From contig WJIM01000417.1 in assembly GCA_014730285.1 (NCBI GenBank), positions 1-6,784 on the forward strand: a DNA stretch of 6,784 bases, read 5' to 3'. The notes beneath the pieces are model-generated. The model made no database searches. It was not told the DNA's origin and saw only the letters and a program-made list of their open reading frames with translations. Source of the DNA: Candidatus Zixiibacteriota bacterium (lineage in GTDB: Bacteria > Zixibacteria > MSB-5A5 > JAABVY01). A program made the position numbers and the translations under genes. Below, piece after piece: positions 1-4,132 of the stretch (its first letter is position 1; each line of letters opens with the position of its first letter).

Positions 1-62
1 GGTTGGGCTCAATCAAGCGCCGGCCGCTCGACCGGCCCCGAAACACCGCCATCTTCCCTCTG

Positions 63-138
63 GGTCCCATCGTCTAGTGGCCTAGGACGCCGGCCTCTCA
101 CGCCGGAAACGCGGGTTCGAGTCCCGCTGGGACCACCA
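63..138 (+). tRNA. tRNA-Glu (anticodon CTC)
   Basis: The full cloverleaf can be drawn. The acceptor stem pairs GGTCCCA (63-69) with TGGGACC (128-134) perfectly. The anticodon stem is CCGGC/GCCGG (90-94 with 102-106) around the loop CTCTCAC, with anticodon CTC at 97-99. The T arm is GCGGG-TTCGAGT-CCCGC (111-127). The discriminator is A135 and CCA is encoded at 136-138. CTC reads GAG, hence glutamate, and the D-arm TCTAGTGGCCTAGGA resembles bacterial tRNA-Glu. It is the only feature here clearly on the plus strand and probably marks the chromosomal flank of the cassette array. Confidence 0.97.
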
Positions 139-489
139 TAAACACCTTGTCTGTTCCTTCCTGCGGACACCTATTGCTGGGACCTTTTAGCTGTTTTTTC
201 ATCTGGAAAAGCGATAATGGAGGCTGGACCGGCAATCTTCCCCAGGGCTTCCCGGCTGCCCTCGACAGGCAAACCCATGGAGCGCAGGTGTCTTGCCGTG
301 GTAGTAGTGTACAGGGCCCTGCCGCAAAGCAAGCCGGGCGCCGCAGCAGGTGCCCGGAGCATGTGCCCGCGTGTCTGTTCCAAGGCCGTTTCCCTTATTC
401 ATGCTTTGGTCCATGAAGCAATAAACCCCGAGGGATTGGGGGCAGAGCTCCCAAATCAAAACCGATCTATTTCTTGTTCGGAATTGCCG
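139..489. other. Unassigned spacer between tRNA-Glu and the cassette array
   Basis: I find no convincing gene in these roughly 350 bases. Open frames exist on both strands, but their translations are low-complexity and rich in Arg, Pro, Gly and Cys, as shadow frames often are, and none shows a recognisable domain. One plus-strand frame near 283-330 contains a short CLAVVVVYR-like stretch that recalls the first beta strand of a family 2 glycosyltransferase, but nothing follows it. A run of six T lies at 193-198 without a good preceding stem. The 9-mer GCTGGGACC from the tRNA 3' half (126-134) recurs at 176-184. The stretch looks GC-richer than the amidase and lipoprotein cassettes. It may be the decayed end of the array or native flank. 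Confidence 0.5.
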
Positions 490-566
490 GCAGAACATAT
501 CGTATTTCTCCCTTGCAGGTATGGAGAGATAGCGGAATACCTGTCAAGAGCAGAAAACGGTTATGC
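490..566 (-). other. attC-like site closing the higBA cassette
   Basis: On the minus strand the outer cores are R'' GCATAAC (566-560) and R' GTTCTGC (496-490), 77 bases overall. Between them is a long imperfect hairpin. CAGGTAT/ATACCTG pairs perfectly (537-543 with 516-522) and is extended by CTTG/CAAG with one bulged base at 544, then by TTTCT/AGAAA and CGT/ACG. A bulged extrahelical base in an otherwise paired stem is characteristic of attC sites. The R'' core includes the higA stop codon and is the exact complement of the core that opens this cassette at 1235-1241. Crossover would fall between G496 and T495. The total length is within the usual attC range. Confidence 0.75.
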
Positions 567-923
567 AAAAGAATGCTTATCTCTGGGGATTGGTTTCAGG
601 CGCTTAATCTGTTTTGCTTCAGGGCTGTTCATTGCATGCCAAAGGTCCCAATCCTGTTGCAAGCCCAGCCAGAAATCTGCGGACATACCCAAAACCCTGG
701 ACAGGCGTAAAGCAGTATCCGGAGTTACCGAACGCCTGCCTTTAATAATTTCGTTCAGACGAGGGTAAGAAACGCCTAAACGCCGTGCAAGTTCTGCCTG
801 TGTGAGGTCAAGGGGCTTAACAAATTCCTCCAAAAGCATCTCCCCGGGATGAGTGGGCGGACGATTTCGAGGCAGCCGCCGACCAACATCAGTGGTAATC
901 CGTGATTTCGATTTCGTAGGCAT
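561..923 (-). CDS. higA: HigA-family antitoxin, XRE-type helix-turn-helix
   Basis: This 120-residue protein should neutralise the HigB toxin encoded just upstream and repress their shared promoter. Residues 23-36 (PTHPGEMLLEEFVK) are the usual HigA N-terminal signature, and residues 40-63 (LTQAELARRLGVSYPRLNEIIKGR) form the XRE-type helix-turn-helix. The following TPDTALRLSRVLGMSADFWLGLQQ (67-90) is also typical of HigA. The order, toxin first and antitoxin second, is the HigBA arrangement. The start at 923 overlaps the toxin gene by 35 bases and is favoured because GGAGG lies six bases upstream of it inside the toxin gene; the next internal Met (residue 29) would cut into the family signature. 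The stop TAA is part of the R'' core of the attC-like site at 490-566. Confidence 0.92.
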   Translation of the reverse strand: MPTKSKSRITTDVGRRLPRNRPPTHPGEMLLEEFVKPLDLTQAELARRLGVSYPRLNEIIKGRRSVTPDTALRLSRVLGMSADFWLGLQQDWDLWHAMNSPEAKQIKRLKPIPRDKHSFA

Positions 924-1182
924 GGCCTTCCTCCCATGTAAAACAAATTCTATATTGTTGGTTAATGCGGATACTATATTGATTTTCCCGGTCGCCTTTC
1001 AAGCGTTCCAATCGATTTCCAGGAGGCACTTTAAGTTCATTGATCTCCCGAACCCGGTTGATTTGATCCAACTTTCGGTGGGCAACCGGCCAAATAGATT
1101 GAGGGCAGCATCTTCGAGCTGCTCGGGATGCCTTACCATCAAAAATATCCTCAGTACCAGCTGACTTAAAAGTCTTTATCAT
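889..1182 (-). CDS. higB: HigB-family toxin (RelE/ParE superfamily mRNA interferase)
   Basis: This 97-residue protein belongs to the HigB/RelE-like toxins, which in characterised members cleave mRNA on the ribosome. The C-terminal half carries the family hallmarks: PGNRLERLKGD (54-64), YSIRINQQYRICF (69-81) and the terminal ITDYH (93-97). The N-terminal MIKTFKSAGTEDIF is also typical. Residues 20-30 (RAARRCCPQSI) have the usual basic stretch. It is the first gene of the pair, and its end overlaps higA. No Shine-Dalgarno sequence precedes the ATG. The -10 box of a consensus promoter ends only seven bases upstream, so the mRNA is predicted to start at or within about two bases of the ATG. Length and motifs suggest an intact toxin; activity is not shown. 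Confidence 0.92.
   Translation of the reverse strand: MIKTFKSAGTEDIFDGKASRAARRCCPQSIWPVAHRKLDQINRVREINELKVPPGNRLERLKGDRENQYSIRINQQYRICFTWEEGHAYEIEITDYH
926..935 (-). promoter_or_regulatory. Ribosome binding site for higA inside higB
   Basis: The minus strand reads GGGAGGAAGGCC before the ATG at 923. The GGAGG core ends six bases before the start. It decides the higA start and gives the antitoxin strong independent initiation, in contrast with the toxin, which has none. Confidence 0.85.
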
Positions 1183-1189
1183 GGATCAT

Positions 1190-1218
1190 ATTATAATGGA
1201 ATCCGTTATAGTTGTCAA
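1190..1218 (-). promoter_or_regulatory. Consensus sigma-70 promoter of higBA
   Basis: On the minus strand a perfect -35 TTGACA (1218-1213) is followed after exactly 17 bases by a perfect -10 TATAAT (1195-1190). Only seven bases (ATGATCC) separate the -10 from the higB ATG, so transcription should begin at about 1182-1184, giving a leaderless or nearly leaderless toxin message. The promoter lies wholly inside the cassette, downstream of its opening core, so the pair can be expressed anywhere in an array. Confidence 0.9.
1192..1210. promoter_or_regulatory. Putative HigA operator palindrome
   Basis: The sequence TATAATGGAATCCGTTATA is a 19-bp inverted repeat centred on 1201, with eight of nine arm pairs matching (TATAA-GGA around T, mirrored by TCC-TTATA). 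It covers the promoter spacer and most of the -10 box. A dimeric XRE antitoxin bound here would block RNA polymerase, the usual HigA autoregulation. That HigA binds it is inferred from position and symmetry. Confidence 0.7.
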
Positions 1219-1234
1219 GCTGTCTGAAATAAAT

Positions 1235-1291
1235 GCATAACGCCTGAGCTAAAGCGCGGGTTTACCCGTCTCCTGCAAGCGATGGTTCGGC
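1235..1291 (-). other. attC-like site between the amidase and higBA cassettes
   Basis: Minus-strand cores are R'' GCCGAAC (1291-1285) and R' GTTATGC (1241-1235), 57 bases in all, close to the shortest attC sites known. The 3' part, AGCTCAGGCGTTATGC, is very like the 3' end of many published attC sites. Inside, CGCTTG pairs with CAGGCG next to the cores (one G-T pair), and CGGG/CCCG closes a TAAA loop; the middle pairs poorly. R'' complements exactly the core that opens the amidase cassette at 2864-2870, and R' complements exactly the R'' that closes the higBA cassette at 560-566. It starts 13 bases after the amidase stop. Confidence 0.78.
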
Positions 1292-1304
1292 CACTTAAAA
1301 ATAG

Positions 1305-2840
1305 TTACAGAGAACTATCTGTTTTCATCTCACTAAAAATATTAGGCTTCTTTTCTGACCATGGTTGTGCCTTTTCTAACTGGCCAGCAAGCTTCAGCAA
1401 TTTAGCCTCTTCACCATAGCGGCCGATAAACTGGACGCCACAAGGTAGCCCGTTCTTTGACCAATATAGGGGAACAGACATAGCAGGTTGTCCTGTTATA
1501 TTAGCAATAAGAGTGAACGGCATTTGGCCTTTCATGCTATTTTGAATAAGTTCTTCTAATATGGAATATGTCACCTTCCTGCTGCTTAGAATCATCTTGC
1601 CGACAAATGATGAGATTAATTTCATCGAGAACAGGTCTTTATTGCCGGGCTGCTGGGAACCGACAAGTACAGGGGGCTCACCTAAAGTAGGGGTAAGCAC
1701 CATGTCATATGTATTCAGCATCTGATCCATAATTACCCCGAGTTGCCTCCATCTGCGTTTTGCCTTCACGAAATTCAGTGCTTTCATCTGCTTGCCTATG
1801 CTGTACAATGCAATATTGGGTAATTCCAGATTACTTCTTACCTTGGAACTACCGTAATCCTGAATAAGCCTATCCACAAGTGCGGCTTCGTTCCCAATAA
1901 TGATGATGAAATAGTTCAATGCTGCATCTACTTCTTGATAATTAGGAGGGGCTTCTTCAACTATATGTCCCAGATCTTCGAGCAGCGTGCATGTATGTTC
2001 CACAGCCTTTTTGCATTCCGGATGTACATCCTTGCCATAGACAGGTCTCATATGAAAAGCTACTTTCAGATTCCCCGGCTCCATGTTCACTTCCTCGATA
2101 AACGGCCTTTCCTTATTAAAAATTCCATAAGGGGCTCCATATTCAAAACCCGAAATAGAATCAAGCATGGCGGCAGAATCGCGGACTGACCTTGTAATGA
2201 CATGGCTGTGGGACATGCCGTCCCATTCTTCGTCAAAGTTAGGGCCTACCGGATTGCGACCCCGACTGGGTTTGAGACCGAATAAACCACAACAAGATGC
2301 TGGAACACGAATCGATCCCCCTTCATCTGTAGCTGATGCGAAAGGAACGATACCTGCGGCTACTGCAGCGGCGGAACCTCCGCTTGAGCCTCCACATGAG
2401 TATTCCAGGTTCCAGGGATTCCGTGTAGGACCAAACGCTTGTGGTTCTGTAACGTATGCAAGTTTAAATTCTGGTGTGTTTGTCTTTCCAAGTATGATTA
2501 AACCGGCATTTTTGAAGCGACTCACTATTTCTGCATCATAATCGGGTACGTAGTTTTTTAACAATGCACTCCCTGAACTCATAGCAAAGCCCTTCACTGC
2601 ATGGTGGACATCTTTCAACAAAAAAGGGACGCCGCTAAATGGAACATCTATCTTTGGATTCTTTGCCTGTTCTCTTGCAAAGTCATACATCCTTGTTACG
2701 ATCGCATTGAGTCGGGGATTTAGGTTTTCAGCACGACGTATAGCTTCTTCACAAAGTTCAATGCTGCTGATATCTCCATCTTTGATAAGCTTGGCCAAAC
2801 CGATACCATCGTATTGATCATAATCAAGAAATGAAGTCAT
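1305..2840 (-). CDS. Amidase-signature family hydrolase, NylA-like
   Basis: This 511-residue serine hydrolase of the amidase signature family should cleave a C-N amide bond; the substrate is unknown. The Ser-cisSer-Lys triad is visible: Lys76 in PFLLKDV, cis-Ser152 in CGGSSGGSAAA (149-159) and nucleophile Ser176 in TDEGGSIRVPAS (171-182). The 24-residue spacing between the two serines is that of characterised members. The DEGGS form, the GPTRNPWNL stretch (137-145) and the C-terminal GLPCGVQFIGRYGEEAKLL recall 6-aminohexanoate-cyclic-dimer hydrolase (NylA) and related plain amidases more than GatA, and no gatB or gatC is nearby. Length fits the family. There is no signal peptide, so it is probably cytoplasmic. 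The start has AAGGAGGAG upstream. It appears to be cassette cargo. Confidence 0.93.
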   Translation of the reverse strand: MTSFLDYDQYDGIGLAKLIKDGDISSIELCEEAIRRAENLNPRLNAIVTRMYDFAREQAKNPKIDVPFSGVPFLLKDVHHAVKGFAMSSGSALLKNYVPDYDAEIVSRFKNAGLIILGKTNTPEFKLAYVTEPQAFGPTRNPWNLEYSCGGSSGGSAAAVAAGIVPFASATDEGGSIRVPASCCGLFGLKPSRGRNPVGPNFDEEWDGMSHSHVITRSVRDSAAMLDSISGFEYGAPYGIFNKERPFIEEVNMEPGNLKVAFHMRPVYGKDVHPECKKAVEHTCTLLEDLGHIVEEAPPNYQEVDAALNYFIIIIGNEAALVDRLIQDYGSSKVRSNLELPNIALYSIGKQMKALNFVKAKRRWRQLGVIMDQMLNTYDMVLTPTLGEPPVLVGSQQPGNKDLFSMKLISSFVGKMILSSRKVTYSILEELIQNSMKGQMPFTLIANITGQPAMSVPLYWSKNGLPCGVQFIGRYGEEAKLLKLAGQLEKAQPWSEKKPNIFSEMKTDSSL

Positions 2841-2845
2841 ATTGA

Positions 2846-2854
2846 CTCCTCCTT
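2846..2854 (-). promoter_or_regulatory. Ribosome binding site of the amidase gene
   Basis: AAGGAGGAG on the minus strand places GGAGG seven bases before the ATG at 2840. It lies just inside the opening core of the cassette, so the gene carries its own translation signal. Confidence 0.85.
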
Positions 2855-2863
2855 ATGGATATT

Positions 2864-2924
2864 GCCGAACATATGCTAATCAGCCGCGCGGCTTTTTGCA
2901 TCGGCTGAATTAGCCTTGTTATGT
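2864..2924 (-). other. attC-like site between the lipoprotein and amidase cassettes
   Basis: Minus-strand cores are R'' ACATAAC (2924-2918) and R' GTTCGGC (2870-2864), 61 bases. Inside is a near-perfect 12-bp stem: GCTAAT-T-CAGCCG (2914-2902) pairs with CGGCTGATTAGC (2886-2875), with a single extrahelical base between two blocks of six pairs, the classical attC L-box feature. Short unpaired spacers separate the stem from the cores, and AAC/GTT of the cores also pair. ATATGTT precedes R' here as in the site at 490-566. R'' contains the stop codon of the lipoprotein gene. On the plus strand, AGCCGCGCGGCT followed by five T (2882-2897) could also act as a weak terminator. Confidence 0.82.
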
Positions 2925-3467
2925 CTCATTTTTTTTAAGATTGTAAAACTCTTTCCAAGAATCATCGTCATAGATATCAAGTAAAAACCAACCAACAAAA
3001 AAATCGATTAACTCTCCTGGGTTAAAGCCCAACCTAACAGTTCCGACCAGTCCCCAGAGAAACTCCAACTGGGAATATTGTTCAGGCCCACCCATTAACC
3101 CTATTTGTCTATTCGAGGATGCTGTATACACCGCATAGGACTTACCCCTTTGATATTTATCAGCAGTTACTTCATATTGAAAACCAAGGAGTAATAACCA
3201 GGTATCTTGATTATCAGGAGTATCATTATTGTGATCAAATTTCCCTGCCATACCATTTTTGAGGCCGACTTTATCTACAGCATAAGCAATGGGAAGCCCA
3301 ATGTTTATAGGCCCGAGTCTTAGCTTAGCACCTACGCCAAGGCCTGCTGTGCATGTAAAAATGTCAGCAAAATCTTTTTGCCTATCAAACCAATATCCAT
3401 TCGTAGCACATCCAGCGCATATAAATGATAAAATTGATACTCCCGCTATAAGGTATGATTTAATCAT
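2919..3467 (-). CDS. Predicted outer-membrane-type lipoprotein, function unknown
   Basis: From the Met at 3467 this is a 182-residue protein. Its start MIKSYLIAGVSILSFICAGC is a short basic region, a hydrophobic segment and a lipidation cysteine at residue 20; the lipobox CAGC has an unusual Cys at -3. The mature part is rich in Gly and aromatic residues, with LGVGAKLRLGPINIGL (43-58) and RLGFNPGELIDFFVGWFLLDI (145-165). The latter resembles a conserved motif in small uncharacterised bacterial lipoproteins. The frame stays open to an ATG at 3539, but the 24 extra residues would precede a good signal sequence, so the later start is preferred; neither has a clear ribosome site. The stop is embedded in the R'' core of the attC-like site at 2864-2924. 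The gene looks AT-richer than the IS21 genes. Confidence 0.75.
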   Translation of the reverse strand: MIKSYLIAGVSILSFICAGCATNGYWFDRQKDFADIFTCTAGLGVGAKLRLGPINIGLPIAYAVDKVGLKNGMAGKFDHNNDTPDNQDTWLLLLGFQYEVTADKYQRGKSYAVYTASSNRQIGLMGGPEQYSQLEFLWGLVGTVRLGFNPGELIDFFVGWFLLDIYDDDSWKEFYNLKKNET

Positions 3468-3474
3468 GTTGATT

Positions 3475-3481
3475 TGATAAC
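3475..3481 (-). other. Candidate opening core of the lipoprotein cassette
   Basis: Minus-strand GTTATCA, in the context GCCGGCGTTATCA, resembles the R' of the site at 1235-1241 (CAGGCGTTATGC). It shares five bases (GTTAT) with the exact complement of the closing R'' at 2918-2924 (GTTATGT). A possible partner R'' is TTCCAAC at 3551-3545, which would make a 77-base site, but I cannot fold a convincing stem between them. GAT-T-ACGCC/GGCGT-T-ATC (8 pairs, one mismatch) forms a small hairpin at 3477-3504. It may be a degenerate attC or a chance match. Confidence 0.3.
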
Positions 3482-3555
3482 GCCGGCTCTCACTGGCGTA
3501 ATCCTTTTCATCTGCACAAAATTTCAGAAGGGGAAGCATAATCGGTTGGAAATCG

Positions 3556-3569
3556 GGTATCGAAATACC
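3556..3569 (-). repeat. Short hairpin with TTCG loop
   Basis: On the minus strand GGTAT-TTCG-ATACC forms a perfect five-pair stem immediately after the TAA of the 65-codon frame (3572-3570). No T run follows, so it is not a standard intrinsic terminator. It could stabilise a transcript end or be part of a decayed recombination site. Confidence 0.4.
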
Positions 3570-3767
3570 TTAGTCCTCTCTGTGCGAATAGCTTTGTAAG
3601 CTTTGATTTTGTATCATAATCGCTATTTTATCAGTAGCTTCATCAAGATTCATGTCATATAACTCTAAACATTCATCTTCATCAATTGTTATATTGATGT
3701 TAACGGCCGAGTCAGCGGCGGCGCGCTTTCTGCCTTTCTCTGGAGCAGCAGATGCAAGATGCTCCTT
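3570..3767 (-). pseudogene. 65-codon open frame, probable gene remnant
   Basis: The frame runs from just after a TGA at 3770-3768 to TAA at 3572-3570. The downstream two thirds (VNINITIDEDECLELYDMN, then LDEATDKIAIMIQNQ and SYSHRED) look like real acidic coding sequence and are AT-rich. The upstream third (PEKGRKRAAADSA) is GC-rich and basic. No ATG lies before the Met at codon 39; an AAGGAG sits at the start of the frame but leads to no in-frame start codon. I do not recognise a family. It could be the 3' end of a gene cut by a rearrangement at about 3705, or a short gene with a non-standard start. Confidence 0.35.
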
Positions 3768-3773
3768 TCAGAG
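3738..3773. repeat. Imperfect inverted repeat
   Basis: On the plus strand CTCTGGAGCA (3738-3747) pairs with TGCTCC (3760-3765) and AGAG (3770-3773), with TTTC bulged on the right arm and a 12-base loop. The loop region contains a tandem GATGCAAGATGC. A moderately T-rich stretch follows on the plus strand, so a weak plus-strand terminator is possible. No attC-type cores flank it symmetrically. Confidence 0.4.
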
Positions 3774-3799
3774 GTTTGTCTGTTTATTTCTGAGGAGAA

Positions 3800-4132
3800 T
3801 TAATCGTCCAATTCATCATCAAAATCCATGAAAATATCGTCTTGCTCCCGGGTCGCCAGTTCCATTTTTACTCGTTCAAACACATGATAGATGATTGGGC
3901 AGACCCGGCAGTTGGATATTATGCTGATCAAGCTGAATACGCGATCCTTTTTATGCAGGTGCGGATAGGATCGGCAGGCATCCTGGAACCACCGGCTGAA
4001 AAACCAGCCAAAAACACCGGTTCAAAAATCAGCCAGGGCATAGTCTGGCAACACTTCCACCATATACGCTCTCAGCGCAACAAAAAATATTACCAGTTCG
4101 AGAGCCGGGGTCTCTCTTTTTACTCTCCGGAT
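3800..4132 (-). pseudogene. Interrupted reading frame next to istB (in-frame TGA)
   Basis: One minus-strand frame reads continuously from inside the istB end to TAA at 3802-3800, except for one TGA at 4024-4022. Before the TGA it encodes ETPALELVIFFVALRAYMVE and then VLPDYALADF. After it come 73 codons including GWFFSRWFQDACRSYPHLHK, NCRVCPIIYHVFERVKMELA and an acidic end, DIFMDFDDELDD. Both halves look like genuine protein, with a CxxC and an acidic tail, so a single gene with a nonsense mutation is the simplest reading; selenocysteine is a remote alternative. I do not recognise the family. The 5' end seems to be cut at the IS21 boundary near 4120-4132. An ATG lies at 4063 but would give only a 13-residue peptide before the TGA. 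Confidence 0.4.
4100..4121 (+). terminator. Possible intrinsic terminator, plus strand
   Basis: GAGAG-CCGGGGT-CTCTC is followed directly by five T on the plus strand. The stem is only five pairs. It faces against istB, so it would stop transcripts entering the IS from the low-coordinate side rather than end istB. There is no plus-strand gene before it that I trust. Confidence 0.3.

Larger units (their letters stand above)
496..1240 (-). mobile_element. Integron gene cassette carrying higB-higA
   Basis: The boundaries are inferred from the crossover points (between G and TT of GTTNNNN cores) in the attC-like sites at 1235-1291 and 490-566. The cassette opens with TTATGC and closes with GCATAAC, a perfect 7/7 complement with the opening core, as a circular cassette would require. 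It contains one promoter, the toxin, the antitoxin and little else; the antitoxin stop lies inside the closing core. Toxin-antitoxin cassettes with their own promoters are well known from sedentary chromosomal integrons, where they are thought to limit loss of the array. No integrase is in view, so present mobility is unknown. Confidence 0.75.
1241..2869 (-). mobile_element. Integron gene cassette carrying an amidase
   Basis: It is bounded by crossover points in the attC-like sites at 2864-2924 and 1235-1291. It opens with TTCGGC and closes with GCCGAAC, a perfect complement to the opening core. It holds a single gene with a strong ribosome site 24 bases inside the opening core and only 13 bases between the stop codon and the closing core, the compact layout of a cassette. 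At about 1.6 kb it is longer than most cassettes. No promoter is evident within it, so expression may depend on read-through from upstream. Confidence 0.75.

Noticed and set aside
15..42. GGCCG/CGGCC inverted repeat before the tRNA
   Set aside because: Short, in GC-rich sequence, with no T run; not enough for a terminator call.
63..496. A CRISPR array or tandem repeat region
   Set aside because: No regularly spaced repeats anywhere in the window; the attC-like sites share only cores and architecture.
199..498. Minus-strand frame of 99 codons starting inside the attC-like site
   Set aside because: Low-complexity Arg/Gly/Cys-rich translation, no ribosome site and no family pattern; treated as spacer.
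217..768. Plus-strand open frame of 183 codons overlapping higA
   Set aside because: It runs antisense through higA and the attC-like hairpin, and its product has no recognisable domain; a short VVVVYR stretch is too little to call a glycosyltransferase.
1235..1304. Intrinsic terminator after the amidase gene
   Set aside because: The CGGG/CCCG hairpin is short and no T run follows on the minus strand; the structure is better explained as attC.
2167..2541. Plus-strand frame of 124 codons
   Set aside because: Antisense to the amidase catalytic region; the amidase triad and motifs fix the minus strand.
3698..3780. A fourth attC from GACAAAC (3780-3774) to GTTAACA (3704-3698)
   Set aside because: The inverted repeat between the cores lies at one side only, so the cores would not be brought together, and neither core has a matching partner in a neighbouring cassette.
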